Assembly (NCBI RefSeq): GCF_001411555.2 | Contig: NC_049903.1 | Coordinates: 20,565,234-20,629,233, forward strand | Source of the DNA: Juglans regia | Taxonomy: Eukaryota; Streptophyta; Magnoliopsida; Fagales; Juglandaceae | Direction of reading: 5' to 3' | DNA length: 64,000 nt | Shown here: piece after piece, positions 10,761 to 22,700 of the stretch | Numbering within the stretch: the stretch's first letter is position 1 | Layout: every line of letters begins with the position of its first letter | Notes under the pieces: model-generated | The model's input: only the letters and a program-made list of their open reading frames with translations | The model's database searches: none | What the model was told of the DNA's origin: nothing | Made by a program: the position numbers and the translations under genes

Positions 10761-12200
10761 TAGGGTGCAACCTGTACCTCCTCTGGGAAGTCACTAAAGT
10801 CAGTCACGAAGTTCTCCAGCACTTTCCCCTTAATTATTATGCGAGAAAGATACTCTATGTCGAATTCACCCAGCTCAACCACCCAGTTCATAAGGCAGTT
10901 AGAGGTGGCGGGTTTCTGCAATATCTTCTTGGGGATGTCGATGAGCACCTTTATCGGGTGGGCTTAGAAATACGACCTTAGTCTCTTGGCAGCAACCACC
11001 AGTGTGAATGCCAACATCTCTGTTCACGAGTATCTCGCTTCAGCTCTGTGAAATGCCCGGCTCGTGTAGTAGATGGGCTGTTGCACGCCTTCTCATCTAT
11101 ACCGCTAGGTACACGATCAAGTCCTCACCCGATTCGGTTTGTCTAAGGAGTGGTGGGTGAGCTAGGTACTCCTTTAGTTCTCCGATTGCCCGGTCGCAGT
11201 CGGTGTCACAACTTCGTGCTTTCTTCAAGACTTTAAAAAAAGGAAGACATTTGTTGGTCAAGCAGGTGATGAAGCAGTTTAAGCCTGCTACTCTACGCTT
11301 CATTAATGTTTCCCCAGGGGGGGGGGGGAGCGGGGAGGGTATACCTATTATTGCTTCGACCTTCTTCGAGTTGGCCTCAATTCCCCGTTCAGAGACCATG
11401 AAGCCCAAAAACTTGCCTGACTCCACTCTGAAGGTGCACTTTAGCAGGTTGAGTTTAATATTGTTGCACCATAATACTGTGAAAGCCTCTCGGGGATCGG
11501 ATAGGTGCTGCTCGAGCCTTTTTCTCTTGACCAGTAGGTCACCCATGTATACTTCCAATCTTTGGCCGATTTGATCTTTGAACATTCAGTTAACCAGACA
11601 CTGGTATGTGGCGCCAGCGTTCTTCAGTCTGAAGGGCATGACGTTGTAGCAATAGAGCCTTCAGTCGGTGATAAAGGCCATTTTTGCTTCGTCGTTCGGG
11701 CTCATGCGGATCTAATTGTAGCTCGAGTATGCATCCATAAAGCTGAGCAGCTGGTGGCCTGCGATAGAATCAACGATCAAATCGATACGTGGCAAGGGGA
11801 AGCTATCCTTCAACGTGTCTTGTTTAGGTCAGTGAAGTCGATGCACATTCTTCATTTTCCGCTCACCTTCCTGATCAATACTACGTTTGATAGCCACTCG
11901 GGGTAGTGGGTTTCCTGGATGAAACCCATTGCAAGGAGATGGTCAACCTCTTCGACTATGGCGGTGTACTTCTCGGCACTGAAGTTCCGACACTTTTGCT
12001 TAACTTTCCTAACCCCGGGATCGACACAAAAGCGGTGCTCGATGATCATGTTATCAATCATGTGCATCTCCTCGTGACTCCATGCAAATACGTCTTGGTG
12101 TTGAATGATGAGTCGTTTCATAACCTACCTTAACTCGAGAGCCATCTTTGTCCCAACCCTTATCGTGCGTTCGGGTCTCTAGGAGTTTACGGGAACCAGC
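10761..12200 (-). pseudogene. Reverse transcriptase and RNase H of the Tat-like element
   Basis: On the - strand, ORF 12121-11852 gives HQDVFAWSHEEMHMID and VEEVDHLLAMGFIQETHYPEW, the start of a gypsy RT. ORF 11585-11097 gives the RT palm and thumb (VYMGDLLVKRKRLEQHL, LNLLKCTFRVESGKFLGFMVS) and the connection to RNase H. The catalytic YxDD is YMGD. ORF 10948-10760 gives the end of RNase H (LMNWVVELGEFDIEY). Stops and frame shifts separate the pieces. Confidence 0.75.
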
Positions 12201-12339
12201 TCCAAGGGTTTATTTGGCTCTGCCTACCGAAGGGTTTGTTCATCACGCACCTCTTCATCTTAGTCTGCCAGGGTCAGTGGTGGTGGTTGCTCCACGATCA
12301 CACTTGCTTCTTCAACTGCTCTAATGTCCTTTTCTCTGT

Positions 12340-12770
12340 GCCTCAATCATGTGCATAACATTCTTGAGCTAGGACTTGCTCACCCCGAACTTCGCCAACC
12401 CCCGAGCTCGTGGGGAATTTTATCTTAAGGTGATGTGTTGATGTTATCACCCTCAGACTATTCAAGGTCGAGCGGCTCAATATCGCGTTGTACAAAGATA
12501 GGGCCTTCACCACTAGGAAGTTAGTCATTGTTGCAGAAGTTTTGTAATTTCCCGGCCAGGACAGACAGAGTGATGACCCTTACTGGCTGGACCACATCCC
12601 CGGTGAAACTTTTTAATGGCATTGGGATTGGGCGTAGGCAGTCGGATCGATTCCCATCTTGACAAATGCTTCCCAAAATAGGATGTTGGCGGAGTTACCA
12701 TTGTCGATCAAGACTCTTTGTGTCACAAAGTTGGCAATCTGCACGGTGATCACCAAGGCATCGCCATGGG
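12340..12770 (-). pseudogene. Retroviral-type aspartic protease region of the Tat-like element
   Basis: On the - strand, [24 protein letters not shown] appears near 12715-12640. Plant Tat proteases usually read VLIDxGSSADILFWxAF, so the active-site Asp and Gly positions can be matched. A stop follows. The next open stretch (12528-12343) contains NAILSRSTLNSLRVITSTHHLK, the usual continuation (YNAILGRPTLN...) in this group. Confidence 0.65.
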
Positions 12771-13429
12771 GGTGGAGAATTCATTCTTCATCTTCTTCAT
12801 TGAATGTTATAATAGTGCCTCATGCGTGCCTCCTTAGCCCAGTCGTGGTTCTCTCGGCCCTGAACACTTCCTCATACCATGATCGGCATGCGTGAGTCTT
12901 TCATGCCGATGAAGTGGGTCCCTTACCTACATATCCCCCTGCGATAGTGCAAATTTCACCCACTGGGCTGTGACGTGAGCTTCTATGGGCCTCCCTTCTT
13001 GTTCTTCATCATCTCAAGCTTTCACTTTGTTGGGGCCTTGAGTGCTCGTTTCTCCGTCTCACCAATTGCTTGCATTCTTGGTGGTGTTGGTCCAGTAAGC
13101 TTCCAATTCCTTCCATCCTCTGCTTCAAAGTGTAACAATCTTCTGTTCAGTGTATGTATGTCTGGTAGTAGGTGCAGTATCTTTGGCCCTCCCAACTTGG
13201 TTGAGGCACTCCATGCGAGGTCGGTGCGCGCTCGCCTTCCACTGTCATACTCGTATGTGCTCGAGTCCCACCGTGCACTCGAGTTAGCGCCTTACTTCCC
13301 TAGTTTGGCCTCCTGTGGGCTTTTCTTGTTTTTTTCGCAGTTAGTCTCGCTACCCGGCCTAGCAGCCTTCTTGTCCACCAACTCCAGCTCAGTCTTTCAG
13401 GGAGCCGTCAATGCCTAGAGGGTGTATTC

Positions 13430-14280
13430 GACATTGATAAAACTGTAGGCACAATCCATCAACTCCCTTAGAGTTGTGGGGATTTTTCTTGCTAATTCGG
13501 CCATGAATGGGTTCTGCGGTCAGATTCCCCCCAGTAGGGTGGCCAAAGTGATCTTCTCATCTTGGTTGTTCATAGTTATGCACTCCCGGTTAAATCGGGA
13601 GAGGTATGCCTTGAGATTCTTGTCGTCGCGCTGTTTGACAGTTAGGAGATAGGCGGCCAACTGTCTCCTTTTTCTACTATATATGAATTGTGTTGGAAGC
13701 TATTGATGAATCCCAATGGTAGGGATCTGAACCATGCCCTCGCTGCTCCCTTCAGTGTTAACGGGAAGGCTCAGCACTCGATCTTGCCCGGGAACCTATA
13801 AAGGGTCATATAGGCATTGAATGTCTCTAAGTGTTCGAGGGGGTCCTTTAACCCGTTGTATTTTTCCATCTGAGGGACCTTGAATTTAAGCTGGAGAGGG
13901 GCAACCATGACCTCCGCGCTGTATGACAAGTCGGTGCTATTGAGTAGCTGATCTACAGAGGATGACGAGCCCATCTGTTTGGCCGTCTCTGCATATTTGT
14001 CCCTAAGCTCCCGTAGCTCGTGGTGCATCCGACGTATTTCTTCCTCTACTACGTCAATTTCTGGAGCGCGTCGTGTCTCGGCGTGTTCTTTTTGGTTGAG
14101 TTCTACCCTTCCTACCTGTTCTTCGTTAGCTCTTCGCAATGCCTCATCCTCTTGTTGAAGACCTCCTACTTCCGACGTCAGCTTCTTTATTATATCTTCC
14201 ATTTCAGTGAGTCTCACTTCCATGGTTCCGGACTGGTTTTCTTCTCTTTGCATGGTCTGGGAACATGTCGTTGCTGGCAT
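13430..14280 (-). pseudogene. Gag of the Tat-like element
   Basis: The ORF from ATG 14280 to 13771 (169 aa) starts 46 bp inside the primer-binding site. It has an N-terminal coiled coil (residues 20-100, Glu-rich). The conserved gag core follows: LQLKFKVPQMEKYNGLKDP, EHLETFNAYMTLYRFPGKIEC. The next codon is a stop, and the same frame continues as AFPLTLKGAARAWFRSLPLG, which is the expected continuation. This is a clear retrotransposon gag with a point-mutation stop. Confidence 0.8.
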
Positions 14281-14328
14281 ACGAAAGACATGCTTTTATA
14301 GAAAAAATCTCACAGATGGCGCCATTGT

Positions 14329-15680
14329 TGATGTCGTGTTTCATATCCTGGGCAATTGCACGCTGTAACCGATTTACACCTGCAATTTCCAACAGAAATG
14401 GGGGCATGTGTGGTATGTGATACCTCTGATGCCTAAGTCAGATTCTTATTCGTGGTGGAGATGAGTCTGAATGTCTGTGTGAGAGAGCTCCCTCCCCCTG
14501 GGGGGCAGGGTATATATACCTAGTGGTGTGGTCCCAGGTGCCTGTCTATAGTGCGTATTGGTGTACCGGACGCCCTGGCAGTGGGCGATCTTCTGCCTTG
14601 TTGGTTACGGTCGTGCTATTTCGTACTCGGATTGTATTACTACTAACCTTTCACTTTCTGCCAGGCAACAGGTGCGGGTCATGCATGATCGTGACTATTC
14701 AGACTGGCTCACACCCATTCTTGTCGTGTCGTGTCAATTTCCTAGGACATTAAATGCGGCGTGCCCCAGTCCTAACGTGCGCTTCCTCATCCTTCCTACC
14801 ATCGATCATCTGGAGGGGGCAATGGCCATTTCTGACATTGTGTGCGAGGTTTGTTGGCCATTGAGTGCACAGGCCCTCTTAGAGCACTCTCATTGGAATG
14901 ACTAAATTAAAGTACATTTTTTATGAATGTAAGATGAATTTAACTTTTAGCTATTCCATTTTTATAAATCTCCACATTGGAATAGCCATTTTTTCATTAT
15001 ATGACAATAAAATAATATAAGATGAATTTAATTTTGACTATTCACATCAAATTTCCAAATTGAATTATCCATTTATTCATTATATAGTAATGAGTAATTA
15101 ATAATTTTGAAAATTTTTTAATTTTTTTAATTATAAATTTATTTTATTTTATCATATTTTACTATTTATAATATTATATATTAATTTGTAATTGTATTCT
15201 AATTATATTTTTTCAATTGTCATTTAAAATAGAGAGATAAATAATTAATATTAAAAGGAGAGAGAAATAAATAATATAAAAAGGATTTGATGAATGAATA
15301 GTGTGTTCCAAATTTGAAAATTAGTTTGGATATTACTGTAGCTATATTCCAAATATTTGGAATATAGCTAATTCAATGTGAGCAATTTATTGACCTAATA
15401 GCTAAATTTTCATTGGATTTAGCTTTTAGCTAATCCAATGAGAATGCTCTTACTTGGAGCTCCCATGCTTTGTGTTCATAGCCTTGTCATTGGCCACTAG
15501 GCCTTTCGGGCCGGGCCCATCTCTCAAGTTTGATCTATTCCATCCTTTATCCCAATTTTCCCATTGTTGGGCTGTCTAGAGGCCCATCTCTACCCCTAGG
15601 GTTACCTAGAGCCTCGAGATCCTTCTGTGGGCTAGACCCTCATGCTCTGGCCCCTCGCCCCCCGCCAGGGGGGGGACCCT
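14329..15680 (-). repeat. LTR (5' LTR of the Tat-like element) containing a MITE
   Basis: It begins TGATGTCGTG next to the primer-binding site (14312-14326). It matches the LTR at 4138 for about 315 bp, with TATATATACC at 14513-14522. After the inserted MITE (14882-15449) the unmatched remainder runs into a G/C-rich stretch and may end near GGGACCCTCA at about 15680. The outer end is not firmly placed. Confidence 0.5.
14882..15449. mobile_element. Harbinger-like MITE (GAGCAyT...CAATGAGA family), TTA duplication
   Basis: The element begins GAGCACTCTCATTGGAAT and ends CCAATGAGAATGCTC, near-perfect inverted repeats. TTA flanks it at 14879-14881 and 15450-15452. The interior is AT-rich with no ORF. 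It is the same family as the element at 61631-62258. Confidence 0.8.
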
Positions 15681-15828
15681 CATAATAGTTTATTTACAAT
15701 GTTAGACGAGAGTATTACAAATTCATATTCGAACAATGTCAAATAATTATTAGCATAACTAATTATCGTGTGGTCAATTCTTTTTGTTTTTTGGCATCAA
15801 AATCCTTGTCTTCTTTTCGGATAAAGAG

Positions 15829-16288
15829 TATGGGTGTAATCGGTTCGGTTTGGTCCATCAGTTTTGTCGAATTGAGCCACTAGCTATTGATTCAGTTCGT
15901 CCATTCCGTCTGATTCAGTCCATGAACATTTTTTTGACAGAAAAATTAATATAAAAATTAATTAAATTAGTAAAATTAAAATTTAGTGATTTCTTTAACA
16001 TTTTATATATGATTAATGAATATTCAATAATTTTATTGTATATATTATCAATGGTGATCATTTGAATGAAAATTACATAATTAAATTATACAATTACTAT
16101 ATAAAATATTATATTATATATATAATATTTAAATATATATATACACATTGGGTTGGTCTCGGTTTGGTCTGGTAAAAAAAAACCAAATCTCGAGACTGGC
16201 CTATAAAACTATCGGCCTAGTTCAGTTTGGACCGAACCATTAGGTCCTGCCGATTTTTCCTATTTGGACCAATAGTCTTACACTCTTA
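15829..16288. mobile_element. hAT-type MITE, about 460 bp, diverged
   Basis: The left end is TATGGGTGTAATCGGTTCGG and the right end TCTTACACTCTTA. The arms carry the CGGTTCGGTTTGGTC motif in inverted orientation around an AT core. The flanks ATAAAGAG and ATAAAAAG are a near-match 8-bp duplication if the right edge is shifted by one base. Confidence 0.6.
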
Positions 16289-16299
16289 TAAAAAGATAT

Positions 16300-16743
16300 T
16301 GATTGAGGGTCTAAATTTGAAATTTTCTATAATTAAAAAAGAGTAGTGTTACATGTACTTATACTTTTACTTACAAGATTCATTTTATTATTTTTTTAAA
16401 ATTCATTTTGAGTTTCAAATTTCATGATTTTTAATATATCTAGAGTGACACGTAGAGAAATGATTTTTTTGTAAATTTTTTTCAAATATATTTAACATTT
16501 TCCATAAAAAAATTTTGAGTGAAAATTAATAAAACTGAATTAATACGGCATAAAATGATAGAAAACAAAAATAAATGAACGGAAAAAAATTTAAAGAAAA
16601 AGTCGGGTGCGGTATTTCTTGAGAAGAAAGAAAAGGCTGCGACTCTCTCGTATTTGAAGCTCCAAAGCACAGCATTTGCAGAGGGACACGCAGAAGAAGC
16701 AGAGGACGAAGAAGAAAAGAAATCGGAACAAGGATCAGACAGT
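16300..16743 (+). promoter_or_regulatory. Upstream region and probable 5' UTR of the proteasome gene
   Basis: The 440 bp between the hAT MITE and the ATG is the only space for the promoter. From about 16620 the sequence turns purine/GA-rich and less AT-rich, which suggests 5' UTR. No confident TATA box was picked out. Confidence 0.35.
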
Positions 16744-19700
16744 ATGAGTAGCATAGGAACGGGGTACGATCTTTCAGTGACCACGTTTTCCCCAGATGGC
16801 CGCGTCTTCCAGATCGAGTACGCCGCCAAAGCTGTCGACAACAGCGGGTAACTCTCTACTAATCCTACCCTTCAATCCCTCGATTCTATCTCTCTTGCCC
16901 ACGTTTTCTGGTTCGAGAGCTACAAATCCTAGGGTTATTAGTCGACCTGAGATTATCCTACAACAGCAGAGGTATTAGTTATGGATTCATAAACGTTTTC
17001 TTTGTTCAGTAATTTTGATTTTTTTTTTTGCAGGACTGTCATTGGCATCAAATGCAAAGACGGGATTGTACTGGTAAATACCACCCTACTGACCTACTTG
17101 TTTGTCTATTGGGCAGTTTCTGATCCTTTTTTTTTATTATTTTTTATTTTATTTTGGTGTGGGACTTTAGGGTGTGGAGAAGCTAATAACATCGAAGATG
17201 ATGCTACCCGGTTCCAATAGAAGAATTCATTCCGTTCATCGCCACTCCGGCATGGTATCGCATATTCCCATTTTCTCTTGCTTTGTTTCCGTTTATTTTT
17301 TATTATTTATTGTGACTTTTGATCGGATCTAAATGCTGCTATGTAGTTTTCTTGTATAAATTTTTGTACCATTTCAGTTTCTTAAACTTGGTTATGTCGG
17401 TTGTTTTCAGTATTTCAACGTCGTGAATGTCCTTATCTGCTGGTCCCTTGCGAAGTGTGATCCGTTTCATTCCAAACTATATTGTTATTCGAAATATGTA
17501 GCATTATTACATAGGTTGCCAAGTATAAGGGGTAGTTGTGCTGCTTTAGTTCTTTGGGGATTAGCTGGATTTGGTAAAGTGACTTGGATATTATTTTTGT
17601 CATGCTTCTTCAGAATAGACCTTTGCTAAGGCAAAGATATAAGTAGAAGTAAAGAAGATGTTATGAACTTGAGAAAATTATCTTTCCCAACGTTCTTTAA
17701 ATCGTGGCAAAGAGAGGAGAGATGGAGAGCTTGTTTCTCTTCAAGGGAGCTGCCATCCAAACAGAATTTTCTTCTAAAAACTGGATGATGAGTTCAAATT
17801 TCATCTTGTGAATTGGACCACTGTATGCACCCCGTTCTAATAAGGTGGACTGGGAGTGAGGATCTTATTGTTTTTTAATAAGGCTTTATGAGGGAAATGG
17901 TTATGATGCTACCAACAAGAAAGGGGGTTTTGTGAATGGCAGTGGTAGATACTAAATCTGAAGGGGCTTGGGGTGGATGGTGCTCTAATGAGGTGAATGG
18001 TCCTTGTAGGGTGGGTTTATGGAAGCATATACGAAGAGGATGGGGGAGCTTTTCAGTACACCCGTCTTGTGGTGGGCGATGGTTCTAAAATCAAATTCTA
18101 GCATGATCATTGGTGTGGTGACAGAGTTCTCAAGGAAGTATATTCAATATTCTATGGTATAGCACGTGTGCAAGAAGCTTCAGCTGCTGGTCTCATACAC
18201 CTATCCGATGGATTTCCTAAATGGAATGTCACATTCTTCAGAGCTGCTCAACATTGGGAGATCGATGCATTCACTAAGGGCATGTTTGGGTAATGAGATG
18301 GGATGAGAATTCTGTAAATAGCAGTGAAATGGTTTGTGAATAATAGTAAAATAATTTGAGTTAAGATGTTTTATTGGGTTTTGAAAAAATAGAGAGAAAA
18401 AATTGAATACAAATATTATAAAGTTTAAAAATTGTTTGAATATAACTTTTATTATTTTTTTTTTGAAATTTGAAAAAGTTGTATTGTTTTTGTGTTTTGT
18501 TTGGAAGTTTGGCAAAGTTGTAATTATTAGGTAATGATTAGAAGAAAAAGTTAAAAATTTAAAATTGAAAAGTGCGTTGTATATGAGTGATGTTTGGGAA
18601 GGAAATTATGAGAAGTTTTGACATTTCATCTAACTTACCAAACAACCCCTAAGTTTTACAGTGTTGTCTACTCCATGTGAGTGAGGGTGGGAGAGATAGA
18701 CAAGCTTGTTTGGTGTCCTTCCCAAAAAGGGAAGTTTATTGTCAGCTGTTACGACAAGTCTCTCACTATGCATGCTGCACTTACATTCCCATGGAAGAAT
18801 ATACGGAAGACCAAGGCTCCCCTAAAAGCAGATTTTTTTGTATGGACAGCTTCTTTGAGGAAGATCAATACTAGAGATATCTAAAGAAACGTCAATTACC
18901 TATAATTGATTGGTATTGCATGTGCAAGAAGATTGGGGAAATGGTGAATCATTTACCCCTTTGTTGTGAGGTTTCCGTGACCCTATGGCATGATTTCTTT
19001 TCTAGAGTTGGACTAGCTTCGATGCCAGAAGAGTAATTGAGTTCCTTGCAAATTGGAGAGCCTTACGTGGTAATCTGCAAATTGCAGCTATATGGGAGAT
19101 GGTGGTGGCTTTGGACAAAAAGGAATGCAATAAGTTTTGAAGATTGTGAGTGGTCAATGGAAGAGCTTAGAATTTCCTTTTTAACACATTACTCCATTGA
19201 TCAATTGAAATAGATTTCAATGGCTTGAATCTCCATGACAAGGTGCTTGCTCTTGTATATGTCTCATGTACTTGGGTTATGCCTATTGCAATTAATAGAA
19301 CTTATCGTTTACTGATATAAAAAAACATTGGATCCCCGTTTTATGATTTTTTTTGGATAAGATCCCTTTTTTATTAATGAGAAGCTGCACATACTAGCAA
19401 TCCAAACTCAAAACAAATGCAAAAGGCAATAACAGTTCCTAATACACTTTAGGGCTCCAGAAAAATAGACTGTTAGACTCCTTTAGAATAGAATTGTATC
19501 AGACCTTCCCCTTGAGAATGTCTTTGCCCCTAAAGCTGGTATTGCAACTTCTTTCGTGTTAGCTAGGCTTGTTATTAATCGGTCACGGAATTTTTTTTAC
19601 AACTATGGCTGGTCCATACTTTCAATTCTTTTAAAACATAATCCCTTTTTTGCCTTTGACAAAGCTCTGCAAGTATAAGGTCTCGTTTGTTTTCACAACT

Positions 19701-22700
19701 CTTCCCAACTCATCTCATCTCATCCTATCTAATCATTACAACTTTCTCAAATTCCCACACAAAATAAAATAAATAATTCAAAATTTTCAAATTCCAAAAC
19801 AAAAATAAAATTAAAAAAATATATTCTACTAATATTTTATTCAACTTTCAACTTTCATCTCAACTCATCTCATCTACGAAACAAACAAGGCCTAAGTCTC
19901 ATACTGGCTATCACACCCCAAAGAGACCTATTCCAGTTCCAATCCTGCACTAGGCTTTGTGAATGAGATGCTCCATTGTGAATTGCTATTGGTAGTCTAG
20001 TGAAGATCGTACTCTGATGCCTCCTTGAAAATAAAGAATCTCAAAAATTATGGGAAGACTTTCTTCAAGGCTTGATCTACACACTGAACATCATATCAAA
20101 GGAACAATCTTGTTATCTGTTGTGTCACTAATGAGAGGTTTTATTCCTCAAGACTAGCCCTCAAAAGATTCTTTTACAACACATTATTTTTCTGGGCTAT
20201 TGTTTTTTACTCCAATGGGGTTAGTTTTCATGATTTTCTTGTATTCATTTTAGTTCCTAAATCGCAGATAAGCGTTCTCTTTGTATACCTCCTGTGTACT
20301 TGGGCTACACCTATTCTCTCCTATTAATAAAAAATTATTTTACTTATAAAAATAAAAATATACTAGCCATAAATGATTTATAAAGGTCATTCTTTGAAGT
20401 GGTAATCTTTGTGCAATAACCAAAAACAGCTTTTTACCTAAACTCACAGAATATATAACCAAAGCAGTGAGGTTGGAATGATAATTGTAGTGTTAATTTG
20501 TTTTTCTTAAATGAGCTACTGTCCATCTTAGCCTCATCCAGAATCTTATGGTTTGATACTAGATTGTTGTATATGCTTACGTTTTCCCAATTACAGGCTG
20601 TGGCAGGATTAGCGGCAGATGGGAGGCAAATTGTTGCCCGTGCCAAGTCTGAAGCGACTAATTATGAAAGGTTTGTATTTTGTTCTGGAAATAATCATGG
20701 TCACATTTCTCTCCCCCTGTAGCTCTCTCTGTATGTGAACGTAAATCTTTCATTATTATTATTTTATTTATCTTCATTTACTTACTATCCTTTTTGCAAT
20801 CCACAATTAAGTGAAAATACAAATATAGTCGTAATTAATTGTGACCATGCTACTTGAAGAAAGCATCACATTCATCTCCTCTCCCTATTCCATGCACACT
20901 ATACCACTTGGACACTTTGCTTCATATGGAATAACCTTCAATTGTGTGACATCTTGATTAGTGCTATCTAGAATCCTTATTGATTAAGATGATGTTGAAT
21001 ATATCATTTCATGCAATTCATAATAGTTGTTAGACAAATAATTCTTTTGAAACCACTTGTAAATCTTCAGAGGAATTCTACCCTTTATCATTGGTTTATG
21101 GTCTTGCCTTTCTATTTCTTTTATAGAATTTCTAGCTCCTTTTTCTTTCACTAGTTAGGTGGATCTTCCTGTATACGTCCTGTGTACTGGGATAATACCA
21201 TTTTTCTTATCATAAGAATTGAGAAGATGGGCAATTTTTTTGTGTTTTAACTGACTCGATTCTGACTGCTTCTCTCTATATTTTATTGATGACCATTGAG
21301 TTGATTGTGTGAAGTTCTTCAAAACCATCTACATCTTTATAAAAACAAGTTAGCATGTAATTTTTATTTTTCCCCTACGATGGCCAAAACTTTGGTTTCC
21401 TGTCACCCTGTATATCTCGTCTACTGAAATGTATTACAACAAATTGTCTCTTCTCCTTCTATAACACAAAATTAGGTGCAACTCTTCCATCAGTTTTATA
21501 AATAGCAATAGTGCTTAGGTTTGTTTGGTGACCCAATGGGCTTGGCACCCCCTACTTCTTTGAACTCAATGGGCTTGGATGTGAAAATCCCCTTCCTGGC
21601 TGAACGATGCCTTTGGGTGGGGGGTCTGTAAATTTAACTTCGAAAGATTGAGATAGAAGAGGAGAATTGATTTGAATGTGATTCTTCTTCTTTTGTGACT
21701 CCGTAGCAGTCGTAATTGTAGCTGGGATCGAGAGTATATCACAACGTTCGCAAAAGCACTAGGTTCACTTTAGTGGAAATGTCTCCTAGAGCCTAGGTGC
21801 CAAGGACAAAGCGCAAAGTGTGTGCCTTGTGAAGTAAAGTGCACATTTTCAGAAAATGATTTATGATGAATTTTAAAAAATAGAATAAGAAGGTTTAAGA
21901 AGGCAAATAGCCTATTAACTCCATTTGTTATAGTGGTGCTAATTAAAAGATACTAATATATTGATTAACATGCCAACCAAGCGAGATTAATTAAATAAAA
22001 TTTAAAAGGCATTTTATATAATTCTCATGTGCTTTACAAAATATACACAACCTTGATATTTGATAGCCATAATGAAAATGAAGTGCATGGCTGGATTAAT
22101 ACATACCTAGAAGAAATGACCAAAAAAGCACAATAATTGTAGTTATTGACTTCTATGCTAACATTGGCAAACAATGCAATCCTGAAGTATTTAATCATCC
22201 TCATTATTAAGCATAGAACCATCATCATTGTTTTTCTATTATAAGTGCATAGGACCATCTTCATTGTCATCAAAAGATTCGTAAAATCTCATCATCTTCC
22301 TCATCTAAATTAATTGTCTAGAAAAAGCGTAATAATTAAAACTAATTTATCTTCCTCACCTACATCTAAATTAATTGTCTAGAAAAACTGTAAGAATTAA
22401 ATCTATTTGTTTTTTCAAAATCTGCAAAAGCGCTAATCACTAAAAAAACATGCTTTGGTAAATGCGCTTTGCTTTTGGCAGGCAAAGTGGGTGATTTGCA
22501 CTTAAGTGCACTTTTACTAACTCTAGTATTCAGAAGGGTTGGGTTGGGTTGGGTTGTGTTGGGTGGTGGGAATTTCATCAACCCTCTATCGCTTTCTGCA
22601 TAACACATGATGGGTCTTCTAACCATCGGGATGATGGTGGGAGTTGACATCTTGGGTAGACAAGAAGGGCTTTAACTATACCTGACTGTGACTTCTTTGA

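Larger units (their letters stand above)
4138..15680 (-). mobile_element. Degenerate Ty3/gypsy (Tat-like) LTR retrotransposon
   Basis: This element is read on the - strand. Its 5' LTR starts inside at 14329 (TGATGTCGTG on the + strand), next to a primer-binding site that reads TGGCGCCATCTGTG on the - strand. The gag ORF follows at 14280, then protease, RT, RNase H, a second RNase H and integrase, down to about 8500. Beyond pol lie a 111-bp tandem repeat array and an opposite-strand ORF, then a second LTR at 4138. Known Tat-group elements share this plan: extra RNase H and an antisense ORF between pol and the 3' LTR. The reading frames carry many stops, and the RT catalytic box reads YMGD instead of YxDD, so the element is dead. 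The two LTRs match only for about the first 315 bp. The outer edge at 15680 is estimated and no matching target duplication was found. Confidence 0.75.

Noticed and set aside
11203..11574. 123-aa + strand ORF in the Tat region
   Set aside because: It overlaps RT/RNase H on the - strand, where the motifs lie; it is a shadow frame.
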